Assembly: GCF_009745975.1 (NCBI RefSeq)
Contig: NZ_WHOL01000086.1
Span: 1 to 64,000 of the forward strand
Reading direction: 5' to 3'
Length of the DNA: 64,000 nt
Source of the DNA: Actinokineospora pegani
GTDB taxonomy: Bacteria; Actinomycetota; Actinomycetes; Mycobacteriales; Pseudonocardiaceae
The notes under the pieces were generated by a model. That model was not told where the DNA came from. It saw nothing but the letters and a program-made list of their open reading frames with translations, and ran no database searches. This document shows positions 15,638 to 23,877 of this stretch, one piece after another; the stretch's first letter is position 1, and every line of letters starts with the position of its first letter. A program made the translations under genes and the position numbers.

Positions 15638-16492
15638 GTGACAGCGGACGCTGAGCCCGTTCACCGCCTGGCGGGGTTGCTGCGAGCCAACGGCGACACG
15701 CTGGTCCGCCGTTGGGTGGACACCGCGGTGGAGGAGCTGCGCGGGCGTTCGACGGGCCAGGAGCTCGAGCGCGACTTCCGCGAGTTCTACACGGCCCTCA
15801 CGCCGGTCGTCGAGGAGACCGCCCGGGGCGGGGCGGCGGACCTCGGCGAGCTCAAGTCGCTGTTGGAGGAGTACTCCCGGACGCGGGTCAAGCAGGGTTT
15901 CACCCCGTCGGAGACGGCGGTGAGCGTCTTCTCCCTCAAGCGGGTGGTGTTCGAGCTCACCGAGAGCGACGACGACCCCAAGCTGTTCCGTGAGGTCCTG
16001 GCGTTCTCCAGCCTGCTGGACGGTCTGGGTCTGTTCACGTTCGAGATCTACGCTCGCGCACGCGAGGAGATCATCAACGAGCAGTCGGAGCAGCTGCTCG
16101 AGCTGACCACCCCGGTCGTGAAGATCTGGGAGGGCGTCCTCGCGGTCCCGCTGGTGGGCACGCTGGACTCCGCGCGCACCCAGGTCGTGATGGAGAAGCT
16201 GCTCGAGGCGCTGATCGAGACCGGCTCCGACCAGGCCATCATCGACATCACCGGCGTGCTGGCGGTCGACACCCAGGTCGCCCAGCACCTGCTCAAGACG
16301 GTGGTCGCCGCCCGGCTGATGGGCGCGGAGTGCGTCGTGTCCGGTATCCGGCCGCAGATCGCGCAGACGATCGTGGCGCTGGGCATCGAGTTCGGCGACA
16401 TCGTCACCAAGGCGTCGCTGGCCGACGCGCTGCGGCACGCGCTGCGCCGCGAGGGCGTCGACGTCGTGCGCCAGGCCGGGAGGACCGGCTGA
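15638..16492 (+). CDS. rsbR: RsbR-type stressosome scaffold protein
   Basis: The 284-residue protein has an all-helical N-terminal sensor region (about 1-150, HRLAGLLRANGDTLVRRWVD) and a C-terminal STAS domain (about 165-275, TTPVVKIWEGVLAVPLVGTLD). The STAS domain keeps both regulatory threonines of RsbR: LAVDTQVAQHL (Thr171 equivalent) and SGIRPQIAQTIV (Thr205 equivalent). RsbR co-assembles with RsbS into the stressosome, and RsbT phosphorylates it. The stop overlaps the rsbS start (TGATG), so translation is coupled. GTG start with a good Shine-Dalgarno. Confidence 0.9.
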   Translation: MTADAEPVHRLAGLLRANGDTLVRRWVDTAVEELRGRSTGQELERDFREFYTALTPVVEETARGGAADLGELKSLLEEYSRTRVKQGFTPSETAVSVFSLKRVVFELTESDDDPKLFREVLAFSSLLDGLGLFTFEIYARAREEIINEQSEQLLELTTPVVKIWEGVLAVPLVGTLDSARTQVVMEKLLEALIETGSDQAIIDITGVLAVDTQVAQHLLKTVVAARLMGAECVVSGIRPQIAQTIVALGIEFGDIVTKASLADALRHALRREGVDVVRQAGRTG

Positions 16493-16881
16493 TGGAGCGG
16501 GTGCCGATCCTGAAGATCGGCGGGATCCTCCTCGTCTCCATCCAGGTGGACCTGCACGACCAGAGCGTGTTGGCGCTGCAGGAGGACCTCGCCGAGAAGA
16601 TCTCCGCCACCGGCGCGCACGGCGTGGTCATCGACATCTCGGCGGTGGACATCGTCGACTCGTTCATCGGCCGGATGTTCGCGACCATCGCCTCGCTCTC
16701 ACGCCTGTTCGACGCCGACACCGTCGTCGTCGGCATGCGCCCGGCGGTGGCGATCACGCTGGTCGAGCTCGGGCTCACCCTCGACGGGGTGCGCACGGCC
16801 CTGGACCTGGAACGCGGCATGGAGATCCTGCGCGGGCTCGGCGTCGGCACCGGCGCCACGTTCGACGCGCGGGACGCATGA
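16492..16881 (+). CDS. rsbS: RsbS-type STAS protein, stressosome core
   Basis: The protein has 129 residues, a single STAS domain: VPILKIGGILLVSIQVDLHD, VVIDISAVDIVDSFIGRMFA, and VVGMRPAVAITLVELGL. The serine of DSFIGR is the RsbT phosphorylation site in the family. RsbS holds RsbT in the stressosome and releases it on phosphorylation. The ATG at 16492 overlaps the rsbR stop. The 3' end overlaps the next start as ATGA. Confidence 0.9.
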   Translation: MERVPILKIGGILLVSIQVDLHDQSVLALQEDLAEKISATGAHGVVIDISAVDIVDSFIGRMFATIASLSRLFDADTVVVGMRPAVAITLVELGLTLDGVRTALDLERGMEILRGLGVGTGATFDARDA

Positions 16882-17294
16882 CCACCGCCGGGTCGGCAGG
16901 GCCGGAGGAACTGCGGATCGCCGCCGACGAGGACGTCGTCCGGGTGCGGCAGGCGGTGCGCAACTGCGCGCAGCGGGTCAGGCTCTCGCTGGTCGACCAG
17001 ACCAAGGTGGTCACGGCCGCCAGCGAGCTGGCCCGCAACACGCTGATCCACGGCGGCGGCGGCCTGGCCCGCGTCGAGGAGGTCGTCGACGGCAGGCGCA
17101 GGGGGGTGCGGGCCAGCTTCCACGACGAGGGCCCCGGCATCCCGGACCTGACGCTGGCGCTGGCCGACGGCTGGAGCAGCGGCAGCGGCCTCGGCCTCGG
17201 GCTCAGCGGCTCGCGGCGGCTGGTCGACGTGTTCGAGCTGGACACCGAGCCGGGCGGGGGCACGACGGTGACCGTGGTCAAGTGGACCAGGTGA
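16878..17294 (+). CDS. rsbT: RsbT-type switch kinase
   Basis: The 138-residue HATPase has the N-box VTAASELARNTLIHGGGG, the G1 box FHDEGPGIPDLTLALADG and the G2 box SGSGLGLGLSGSRRLVDVF, in the spacing of RsbT. It phosphorylates RsbR/RsbS and, once free, activates a downstream phosphatase. The order rsbR-rsbS-rsbT with overlapping ends is the standard stressosome module. The next gene begins inside its last codons. Confidence 0.9.
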   Translation: MTTAGSAGPEELRIAADEDVVRVRQAVRNCAQRVRLSLVDQTKVVTAASELARNTLIHGGGGLARVEEVVDGRRRGVRASFHDEGPGIPDLTLALADGWSSGSGLGLGLSGSRRLVDVFELDTEPGGGTTVTVVKWTR

Positions 17295-18322
17295 TCCCGG
17301 CGTCGTGCCACCCGCTGGTGGCCGACGTCGCGTGGCTGGCGGTCGACGAGCGGACCCAGGTCGGCCGCGTGCGCCGGGTGGTGACGGCGCTGGCCGACCA
17401 GCTCGGCTTCTCCGCCACGCGGGCGGCCGAGGTGGGCATCGCGGTCACCGAGATCGGCAGCAACCTGCACAAGCACGCCAAGGAGGGCGTCGTGCTGGTG
17501 CGCTCGGTGCGGGAGTCGGTCACCGAGGTGGCGGTGGAGGTCGTCGCGATCGACAGCGGGCCGGGCATCGGCGACCTCGCGCTGGCCAGGCAGGACGGCC
17601 AGTCGACCTCGGGCACGCTCGGGGTCGGGCTGGGCGCGGTGATCAGGCTGTCCAACGCCTGCTCGATGTCCTCGCAGCCGGGCAGGGGCACCGTCCAGGT
17701 CGCGCGGTTCCACCGCCAGGGCGCGGCGCGACCGGCCCCGCACAGCGACGTCGCCGCGGGCCTCACCAGGGCGATCAGGGACGAGCTGGTCTGCGGCGAC
17801 GCCTACGCCGTGTGCCGCGCCCCCGGCAGGCTCACGCTGATGATGTGCGACGGCTCCGGCCACGGCCACCTGGCGGCCGTCGCGTCGGCGGCGGCGGTGC
17901 GGGTGTTCCACGAGCGCCCCGACCTGCCGCCGGAGGAGCTGGTGCGCCGGTTCCACGCCGCGTTGCGCGGCACCCGCGGCGGCGCGGTCGCGGTCGCGGC
18001 GATCGATCTGGAGACCCGGGCCGTGCGGTTCGCCGGGCTCGGCAACATCGCCGCCGCGGTGCTCAGCCCCGGGCGCAAGCAGGGGATGATCTCGGTGCCC
18101 GGGGTGGCCGGGCACCAGGCGCGCACCATCCGCTCGTTCGACTACGCGGTCCCCGACAACGGGGTGGTCGTGCTGCACTCCGACGGGCTCACCGAGCGCT
18201 GGGACGTCAAGCAGTGCGGCGACGTGGCCGCCGAGCCGCCGGTGCTGGTCGCCGCCACGCTGCTGCGGGAGGCCGGGGTCCGCAAGGACGACGCCTGCGT
18301 GCTGGTCGGCAGGCCGGGATGA
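17282..18322 (+). CDS. ATP-binding SpoIIE-type phosphatase (RsbT-like domain fused to RsbX-like phosphatase)
   Basis: The 346-residue protein is a fusion. Residues about 10-145 are an RsbT-like ATPase (VGIAVTEIGSNLHKHAKEGV, AIDSGPGIGDLAL, GTLGVGLGAVIRLSNAC). Residues about 150-345 are a PP2C/SpoIIE phosphatase of RsbX type (ICGDAYAV-like ELVCGDAYAVCRAPG, LMMCDGSGHGHLAAV, ITLHSDGLTE-like VVLHSDGLTERWD, RKDDACVLV). The metal-binding Asp residues in CGDA, CDGSGHG, HSDG and KDDA are present. RsbX dephosphorylates RsbS/RsbR to reset the stressosome. The fused ATPase may let it compete with RsbT. GTG start within rsbT, operon coupling. Confidence 0.85.
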   Translation: MDQVIPASCHPLVADVAWLAVDERTQVGRVRRVVTALADQLGFSATRAAEVGIAVTEIGSNLHKHAKEGVVLVRSVRESVTEVAVEVVAIDSGPGIGDLALARQDGQSTSGTLGVGLGAVIRLSNACSMSSQPGRGTVQVARFHRQGAARPAPHSDVAAGLTRAIRDELVCGDAYAVCRAPGRLTLMMCDGSGHGHLAAVASAAAVRVFHERPDLPPEELVRRFHAALRGTRGGAVAVAAIDLETRAVRFAGLGNIAAAVLSPGRKQGMISVPGVAGHQARTIRSFDYAVPDNGVVVLHSDGLTERWDVKQCGDVAAEPPVLVAATLLREAGVRKDDACVLVGRPG

Positions 18323-20067
18323 CGGTGGCGAACGGGGAGCTGCTGCGCCTGGTGGTGCGCGAGGAGTCGGACGTGTTCCTGGTCCGCCAGCGCGGCCGCC
18401 AGGTCGCGGCGGTGGTCGGCCTCGACGCGCAGGACCAGATCCGGGTGGCCACGGCGCTCAGCGACCTCGGCCGCGAGCTGGTCCGGAACTCGGTGACGGT
18501 CGCGGTGGCCTTCTGGCTGCGCACCCGCCCCTCCCCCGCGCTCGTCGTCGAGCTGACCTGGCGCGGGGACCCGCCCACCGGCTCCGGCGGCGGGTGGGAC
18601 ACCGCGCGGCGGCTCATGGACGAGGTGCGGCCGACCGAGAACGGGCTCGTCCTGCTCAAGGCCGTCCCCGCGCGCACCGAGCTGATCACCTCCGACGTCG
18701 TGGGCGACCTGCGGGACCGGATCCAGACCAGCGGCGGCGGGAACTCCCTCGACGAGCTGCGCATCCAGAACCAGCAGTTGCTGGAGACCCTGGAGGACCT
18801 GCAGACCAAGACCGTGGGGTTGGAGCGGCTCAACGCCGAGCTGGAGGAGACCAACCAGGGCGTGCTCGCGCTCTACCAGCAGCTCACCGACGAGCTGGAG
18901 CAGACCAACCAGGGCGTGGTCGCCCTCTACGCCGAGCTGGACGAGAAGTCGGCCCGGCTGCGCGAGTCCGCCGAGGCGCGCACCCGGTTCTGGTCCAACA
19001 TCAGCCACGAGCTGCGCGCGCCGATCAACTCCGTGGTGGGCCTCGCCCGGCTGCTCGGCTCGACCCCCGAGACGCTCGACGCCGACCAGCGCCACCAGGT
19101 CCAGCTCATCAACCACTCCGGCGCGACGCTGCTGGCGCTGGTCAACGAGCTGCTCGACACGGCCAAAGCCGAGTCGGGCAGCCTGGTGCCGGTGCCCGCT
19201 CCGGTGGCCCTGGACTACGTGTTCGCGGAGCTGCGGGGGACGCTGCAGCCCACGCTGCGCTCCGCCGAGGTCGAACTCGTCGTCGATCCGCTGCCGCCGC
19301 TGCCGCTGCTGCTCAGCGACGAGACGATCCTGGTCCGGATCCTGCGCAACCTGCTGTCCAACGCCGTGAAGTTCACCGAGCGCGGCGAGGTGCGGCTCTC
19401 GGCGCGGCACGTCCCCGGGTCCGGCGACCTCCGCTTCGTCGTCAGGGACACCGGCATCGGCATCCCCGTCGAGGAGCAGGACAAGGTGTTCGAGGAGTTC
19501 TACCAGGTCCCCGGCCCCGCCCAGGTGGGCACGACGGGCACCGGCTTGGGCCTGCCCTACGCGCGCACGCTCGCCCAGCTCCTCGGCGGCGAGCTGACGC
19601 TGACCAGCGAGCCCGGCGTCGGCACCGAGGTGAGCCTGGTGCTGCCGCTCGGCGGCGGGGAGGTCGTGGAGGACGTCCGGTTCGGCCGCGCGCTCGTGGT
19701 CGACGGCGACGCCGAGGCGCGCGACCGGCTCCGGGAGTCGCTCGACGGGGTGGCCGGGCACGTGCTCGAGGCAGGCGACGGCCGGGCCGCGCTCGCGCTG
19801 GCCAAGCGGGAGCGACCCGACCTGATCTTCTTGAGCGCTAGCACGCCGCTGATGAGCGGCAGCGCGATCCTGTCCGTGCTCCGACTCGACCCCGACCTGC
19901 GGGAGGTACCAGTCGTGGTGGTCTGCGGCGACGACCCCGGCGCACTGGCGCGCACCATGTCCGGGCTGGGCGCGGCCTTGTTGGACAGGTCGAGGACCTC
20001 CGCGCAGACCGTGCGGCGCGCGGTCCGGGAAGCCCGGGTCGCCGTCCGCGCGGCGGTGCCGAGGTGA
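18319..20067 (+). CDS. Hybrid sensor histidine kinase with a receiver lacking its phosphoacceptor
   Basis: The ATG at 18319 overlaps the preceding stop; the frame is open further upstream but that part shadows the phosphatase gene. The 582 residues comprise an RsbT-like N-terminal region (1-125), a coiled coil with repeated LEETNQGVLALYQQL units (about 145-215), HisKA with NISHELRAP (His230), HATPase_c (ILRNLLSNAVKFTERGE, VRDTGIGIPVEEQDKVFEEF, GTGLGLPYARTLAQLLGG) and a C-terminal receiver (about 455-575). In the receiver, PDLIFLSASTPLMSG has Ser506 where the phosphoacceptor Asp should be, so it cannot be phosphorylated in the usual way. It may gate the next gene's product by protein contact. 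No membrane segment: a cytoplasmic sensor. Confidence 0.85.
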   Translation: MTVANGELLRLVVREESDVFLVRQRGRQVAAVVGLDAQDQIRVATALSDLGRELVRNSVTVAVAFWLRTRPSPALVVELTWRGDPPTGSGGGWDTARRLMDEVRPTENGLVLLKAVPARTELITSDVVGDLRDRIQTSGGGNSLDELRIQNQQLLETLEDLQTKTVGLERLNAELEETNQGVLALYQQLTDELEQTNQGVVALYAELDEKSARLRESAEARTRFWSNISHELRAPINSVVGLARLLGSTPETLDADQRHQVQLINHSGATLLALVNELLDTAKAESGSLVPVPAPVALDYVFAELRGTLQPTLRSAEVELVVDPLPPLPLLLSDETILVRILRNLLSNAVKFTERGEVRLSARHVPGSGDLRFVVRDTGIGIPVEEQDKVFEEFYQVPGPAQVGTTGTGLGLPYARTLAQLLGGELTLTSEPGVGTEVSLVLPLGGGEVVEDVRFGRALVVDGDAEARDRLRESLDGVAGHVLEAGDGRAALALAKRERPDLIFLSASTPLMSGSAILSVLRLDPDLREVPVVVVCGDDPGALARTMSGLGAALLDRSRTSAQTVRRAVREARVAVRAAVPR

Positions 20068-21611
20068 CCGCCGGGCGGGCGGCCGAGCCCGCGCGCGTGC
20101 TGGTCGTCAACGACCTGGAGGCCAGCCGGTTCGTCGCCTCGAGCTGGCTGCGCCGCAACGGGCACGACGCGATCGAGGCGGCCACCGGCGGCGAGGCGCT
20201 GGCGCTGCTGGCCAGCACCGAGGTCGACGTGGTCCTGCTGGACGTGCGGCTGCCGGACATGGACGGGTTCGACGTCACCGAGCGGATCAAGGCCGACCCG
20301 CGCACCAGCTCCGTGCCGGTCATCCTGATCTCGGCGGCCTACGTCGAGCCGGGCGACAAGATCGCCGGGCTGACCCGCGGCGCGGACGCCTACCTCACCG
20401 AGCCGGTCGAGCCGGGTGAGCTGATCGCCAACGTCGAGGCCGCCCTGCGCTACCACCGGGCCAGGGCGCTGGCCGAGCACCTGGCCGACCAGCTCACCGA
20501 GCTGACCACCGCCACGCTGGCGATCAACGCCGCGCCGACGTTCGACGAGCTGGTGGCCGCGGCGGCGACCGGGGCCGCCGCGGTTCTCGACTGCGCCGCG
20601 ACCGCGGTCGTCGTGACGCCCGCGGGCGCCGTCCGGGCCGCCGACTGCCGTGACGGGCAGGCCGTGCTGCGCACCGACACGTCGGGGTTGCTGGACCGGG
20701 CGACCACCTCGGTGCGCGGCGCGCACGGCGACGGCCGGATCGCCACCGTGGACCAGGACCCGCCGGTGGTGGTGGCGCTGGCCAGGGCGAAACCCGGCAA
20801 GCCGCCGATCTGCATCGCGGTCGACCCGGCCGCCGCGAGCGGGCCGGACGACCGCAACCTGCTGCTGCAGCTCGCCCAGGCGACCGCGCTGGCGGCGAAC
20901 GCGCTGCGCACGATCACCGAGGAGCACAACCTCGCGCTGACCCTGCAGCGCAGCCTGCTGCCCGCCGCGCTGCCCGACCGGCCCGACCTGCCGATGACCG
21001 CCCGCTACGTGCCCGCCGCCGTCAACGCCGAGATCGGCGGGGACTTCTACGAGGTCGCCGAGCTGGACGACAAGGTGCTGGTCGCCATCGGCGACGTGTG
21101 CGGGCACTCGGTCCAGGCGGCGACGATCATGGGGGCGGCCCGGCACGCGCTGCGCGCCTACGCGCTGGAGGGGCACTCCCCCGCGATGATCCTGCGCAGG
21201 CTCGACGTGATGCTGCAGCGGTTCCACCCCATCGAGGGCATGACCACGATGTGCGTCGTGCTCATCGACCCGCGGGCCGGGACGATGGCCGTGGCCAACG
21301 CGGGCCACATCCCGCCGCTGGTCGTCGACGAGCACGGCGGGCGGTACCTGGACGTCTGGGGGCCGCTGCTCGGCCTCGGGATGCCGAGGCCGGAGGCGAC
21401 CGAGTTCCCGCTGCCCCCGGGCACGACGGTGCTGCTGACCACCGACGGCCTCGTCGAGCGGTCGAACGTCGACCTCGACGAGGGGATGGCGAACCTCAAG
21501 GCGGCGGTGGCCCACACCGACGACCTCGACGAGCTTTGCGACCGCGTGCTGGCGAAGTACGGTCAGGGCCAGCAGGACGACATCGCGCTGCTGGTGCTGC
21601 GCCGGACTTGA
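20064..21611 (+). CDS. Response regulator with GAF and PP2C phosphatase domains (RsbU-like)
   Basis: The 515-residue protein has a receiver (about 8-125; RVLVVNDLEASR, VVLLDVRLPDMDGFDV with the phosphoacceptor Asp, VILISAAY, DAYLTEPVEP), a GAF-like domain (about 160-285) and a SpoIIE phosphatase (about 300-512; LQRSLLPAALPDRPDL, AEIGGDFYEVAEL, AIGDVCGHSVQAATIM, LTTDGLVERSN, QQDDIALLVL). All metal-binding Asps are visible. The histidine kinase encoded immediately upstream (ATGA-type overlap) should phosphorylate it. Its output would be dephosphorylation of an RsbV-type antagonist such as the one at 22152. GTG start. Confidence 0.9.
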   Translation: MTAGRAAEPARVLVVNDLEASRFVASSWLRRNGHDAIEAATGGEALALLASTEVDVVLLDVRLPDMDGFDVTERIKADPRTSSVPVILISAAYVEPGDKIAGLTRGADAYLTEPVEPGELIANVEAALRYHRARALAEHLADQLTELTTATLAINAAPTFDELVAAAATGAAAVLDCAATAVVVTPAGAVRAADCRDGQAVLRTDTSGLLDRATTSVRGAHGDGRIATVDQDPPVVVALARAKPGKPPICIAVDPAAASGPDDRNLLLQLAQATALAANALRTITEEHNLALTLQRSLLPAALPDRPDLPMTARYVPAAVNAEIGGDFYEVAELDDKVLVAIGDVCGHSVQAATIMGAARHALRAYALEGHSPAMILRRLDVMLQRFHPIEGMTTMCVVLIDPRAGTMAVANAGHIPPLVVDEHGGRYLDVWGPLLGLGMPRPEATEFPLPPGTTVLLTTDGLVERSNVDLDEGMANLKAAVAHTDDLDELCDRVLAKYGQGQQDDIALLVLRRT

Positions 21612-21659
21612 TCCCGCACCCGCGGACGCCACCGCTTCCTGCCGGGACGAGGAGGGTTC

Positions 21660-22097
21660 ATGTGCTCGTCGGAGGACACCCCCGACGACGGGCTGACCGT
21701 GCACCTCGACCTGGACCTCACCGCCGCCGTGGCGCCGCTGGCCCTGATCCGGCGGCGGCTGTCGGTCGAGCTGGCGGACCTGGGCGTCGACCGGCTGCGC
21801 GACGTCCAGGTGATCTGCGTCGAACTGGTGAGCAACGCCTACGAGCACGCGGCGGGCCCGCGCCGCGTCCGGGTGCGGCGGTTCCGGGGCAGGGCGGCGC
21901 TGCACGTCGAGGTGCACGACGGGAGCCCGGAGGGGCGGTTGGTCGTGGGGCGGTCCCGGCTGGGCGAGCACCGGGGGCGGGGTCTGGTGCTGGTGCGAGC
22001 CCTCGCCGCGAGCCAGTGGGGTGTCCGGGTCACCCCGGGCGGCAAGGTCGTGTGGGCCGAGGTCCCCCTGCCCGCCGAGCCCGGCGCGGGCGAATAG
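21660..22097 (+). CDS. RsbW-like ATP-binding serine kinase
   Basis: The 145-residue HATPase_c_2 protein has the N-box VICVELVSNAYEHAAGPRRV, the G1-like HDGSPEGRLVVG and the G2 region GEHRGRGLVLVRALAASQWG. Its first 25 residues are acidic. It is the likely kinase partner of the STAS protein encoded 55 bp downstream. A Shine-Dalgarno GAGGAGG precedes the ATG by six bases. Confidence 0.85.
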   Translation: MCSSEDTPDDGLTVHLDLDLTAAVAPLALIRRRLSVELADLGVDRLRDVQVICVELVSNAYEHAAGPRRVRVRRFRGRAALHVEVHDGSPEGRLVVGRSRLGEHRGRGLVLVRALAASQWGVRVTPGGKVVWAEVPLPAEPGAGE

Positions 22098-22151
22098 GAT
22101 GGCAGCAGTCGACCGGCCGCCATCCGGGGGGGCCGTCGCCTGGAGGCGCAC

Positions 22152-22490
22152 ATGAGCGACCTGGTGCAGACCGCCGTGGAGCACAACGGATCGCGGACCA
22201 CCGTGACCGTGACCGGCGACGTCGACATGGCCACGGCGCCCGCGGTGCGCAAGGCGCTCGTCCAGGCCCGGGAGGCCGACCCCCGGCTGCTGGTGGTCGA
22301 GATGACCCAGGTCCGGTTCCTGGCCTCGGCCGGGCTCGCGATCCTCGCCGAGGCCGCCCAGGGCGCCGAGGCGACCGGCGCGCGGATGTGCGTGGTCGCC
22401 CCGCACGGCGGCGCGCCCGCGCGCGCACTGCGGATCACCGGCCTGGACGCCCTGTTCAAGGTGGTCGACACCGCGGCCCAGGCCGCCTGA
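22152..22490 (+). CDS. RsbV-like anti-sigma factor antagonist (STAS)
   Basis: The 112-residue single STAS domain reads TVTVTGDVDMATAPAVRKAL, LLVVEMTQVRFLASAGLAIL, and VAPHGGAPARALRITGLDAL. The serine in FLASAGL is the regulatory phosphosite of RsbV/SpoIIAA proteins. Unphosphorylated it binds and inactivates an RsbW-type kinase, freeing a sigma factor. The SpoIIE phosphatase and the RsbW-like protein upstream would set its phosphorylation. Which sigma factor is released is not shown by the sequence; sigC lies 0.7 kb downstream. Confidence 0.85.
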   Translation: MSDLVQTAVEHNGSRTTVTVTGDVDMATAPAVRKALVQAREADPRLLVVEMTQVRFLASAGLAILAEAAQGAEATGARMCVVAPHGGAPARALRITGLDALFKVVDTAAQAA

Positions 22491-22545
22491 CGCCCAGCAC
22501 CCGGGTGTGATCCCCGGGCGGGCCCGCGTCACTATCATCAGCCGC

Positions 22546-23079
22546 ATGGCCAGCCGCCCCGGTGTCGCGCCGCTCGCCCTGCGGGTGGCGCGCAGTGGAC
22601 TGGTCACCTCCTGCGCGACGGCGTTGGCCGTCTCCGCGCACGCGATCGGCGGTGGTGGCGCGCCGACCAGCGGGGTGGTCCTCCTGCTCGCGGTGCTGAC
22701 CGGCTGGGCGGGCAGTCCGCTCGTCGACCGCGGGACCGCCCTGCCGCGGATGGTGACCGCGCTGGGCGTCACGCAGGTCCTGCAGCACGGGCTGATGACC
22801 ATGACCCCCGGAGCCGCGCACCAGCACGGCGCGCCCGTCGACCCGCGCGCGATGCTGGCCGGGCACGCGCTGGCCGTGCTGTTCACCGCCGTCGTCCTGG
22901 TCCACGCGGACCGGGCGGTGCTCGCCGCCGCCGACGCGGTGACCAGCGCGCTGCCGAGGCGGCCGCTGGTGCTGCCCGCGACCGCGGCGTTGCTGCTGCC
23001 CGCCATCGAGACCTCCGCCAGGACCCCGGCCCTGGCCACATGGGTGCGGGCGCCCGCTCGGCGCGGACCGCCCGCCTGA
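22546..23079 (+). CDS. Multi-pass membrane protein of unknown function
   Basis: From the ATG at 22546 (MASRPGVAPLALRVAR) the 177-residue protein has about four to five hydrophobic segments: GLVTSCATALAVSAHAIGGG, TSGVVLLLAVLTGWAG, ALGVTQVLQHGLMTMTPG, MLAGHALAVLFTAVVLVHA, and PLVLPATAALLLPAI. The His/Met-rich loop HGLMTMTPGAAHQHG could bind a metal such as copper. The gene lies directly upstream of sigC and may be sensor or target of that sigma factor. An earlier GTG at 22507 is in frame but less likely. Confidence 0.65.
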   Translation: MASRPGVAPLALRVARSGLVTSCATALAVSAHAIGGGGAPTSGVVLLLAVLTGWAGSPLVDRGTALPRMVTALGVTQVLQHGLMTMTPGAAHQHGAPVDPRAMLAGHALAVLFTAVVLVHADRAVLAAADAVTSALPRRPLVLPATAALLLPAIETSARTPALATWVRAPARRGPPA

Positions 23080-23225
23080 CCTGTTCTCCCCGCACCGGGT
23101 TCACCCCCGCACCACCTCATCGCCATGCCCGCTGTCGACGCGCCGCGCCGCCCGTGGCTGTCCAGCGCGGTGGCGGACTCTCCGGGGCACAGGTCGATCC
23201 GCCCCCTGAAAGCTTGGATCCCATC

Positions 23226-23774
23226 GTGGCAACCGACAACGAGATCACCGGCTGGGCCCTGCAAGCCCGCGACGGTGACCGAAGGGCGCTGGAACGGTTC
23301 ATCCGCGCCACCCAACGCGACGTGTGGCGGCTGGTGGCGAGCCTGGCCTGCCCCCGCGCCGCCGACGACCTCACCCAGGAGACCTACGCCAGGGCCCTGG
23401 TGAGCATCACCCGCTTCGAGGGCCGGTCCTCTGCCAGGACCTGGCTCATCTCCATCGCCCGCCGGGTCGTGGTCGACACCATCCGGATGGCCCGGTGCAG
23501 GCCCCGGATCGCCGCGACGGCCGACTGGGAGGCCGAGGCCGACCGCAGGCTGCCCCGGGGTCGGTTCGAGGACCTCGTCGAGGTGGACATCATGCTGGCC
23601 GGGCTCGCCGGGGAGCGACGGGAGGCACTGGTGCTGACCCAGGTGCTCGGCCTGCCCTACGCCGAGGCCGCCGAGATCGTGGGCTGCCCCGTCGGCACCA
23701 TCCGGTCCCGGGTCGCGCGGGCGCGGGAAGACCTGCTCGCGGGTGAGCGCTCCCGGTTCGGGGTCACCGGCTGA
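23226..23774 (+). CDS. sigC: ECF RNA polymerase sigma factor, SigC type
   Basis: From the GTG at 23226 the protein has 182 residues. Region 2 is RRALERFIRATQRDVWRLVA, RAADDLTQETYARALVS, SARTWLISIARRVVVDTIRM. Region 4 is ERREALVLTQVLGLPYAEAA and EIVGCPVGTIRSRVARARED. The order of motifs, including FIxATQxDVWR and GCPVGTIRSRVARAR, closely follows mycobacterial SigC, which lacks extra domains and a cognate zinc anti-sigma gene. Here also no anti-sigma gene of the zinc type is adjacent. The partner-switch proteins just upstream might control it, which is inference. The frame is open to 23040 but that part shadows the membrane gene. Confidence 0.85.
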   Translation: MATDNEITGWALQARDGDRRALERFIRATQRDVWRLVASLACPRAADDLTQETYARALVSITRFEGRSSARTWLISIARRVVVDTIRMARCRPRIAATADWEAEADRRLPRGRFEDLVEVDIMLAGLAGERREALVLTQVLGLPYAEAAEIVGCPVGTIRSRVARAREDLLAGERSRFGVTG

Positions 23775-23780
23775 CCGGCG

Positions 23781-23823
23781 CCGGGCGCCGGATCTGGTGC
23801 AGGGAACGAGATCCGGCGCCCGG
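23781..23823 (+). terminator. Strong stem-loop terminator after sigC
   Basis: The arms 23781-23795 (CCGGGCGCCGGATCT) and 23809-23823 are perfect 15-bp complements around a 13-base loop, starting six bases after the sigC stop. No T run follows, as is common in high-GC actinobacteria. Confidence 0.75.
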
Positions 23824-23877
23824 GTGGTGATCTTGCTCGGTATGCTCTGCGGCCCCGACGATCCTCAAGGAGTCTTG

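Noticed and set aside
17305-18318. Upstream extension of the histidine kinase frame
   Set aside because: It overlaps the whole phosphatase gene and is Arg/Gly-rich without domains. The ATG at 18319 overlaps the preceding stop.
19557-23315. 1252-codon minus-strand open frame
   Set aside because: It lies antisense to several well-supported genes and has no protein motifs; high GC keeps it open.
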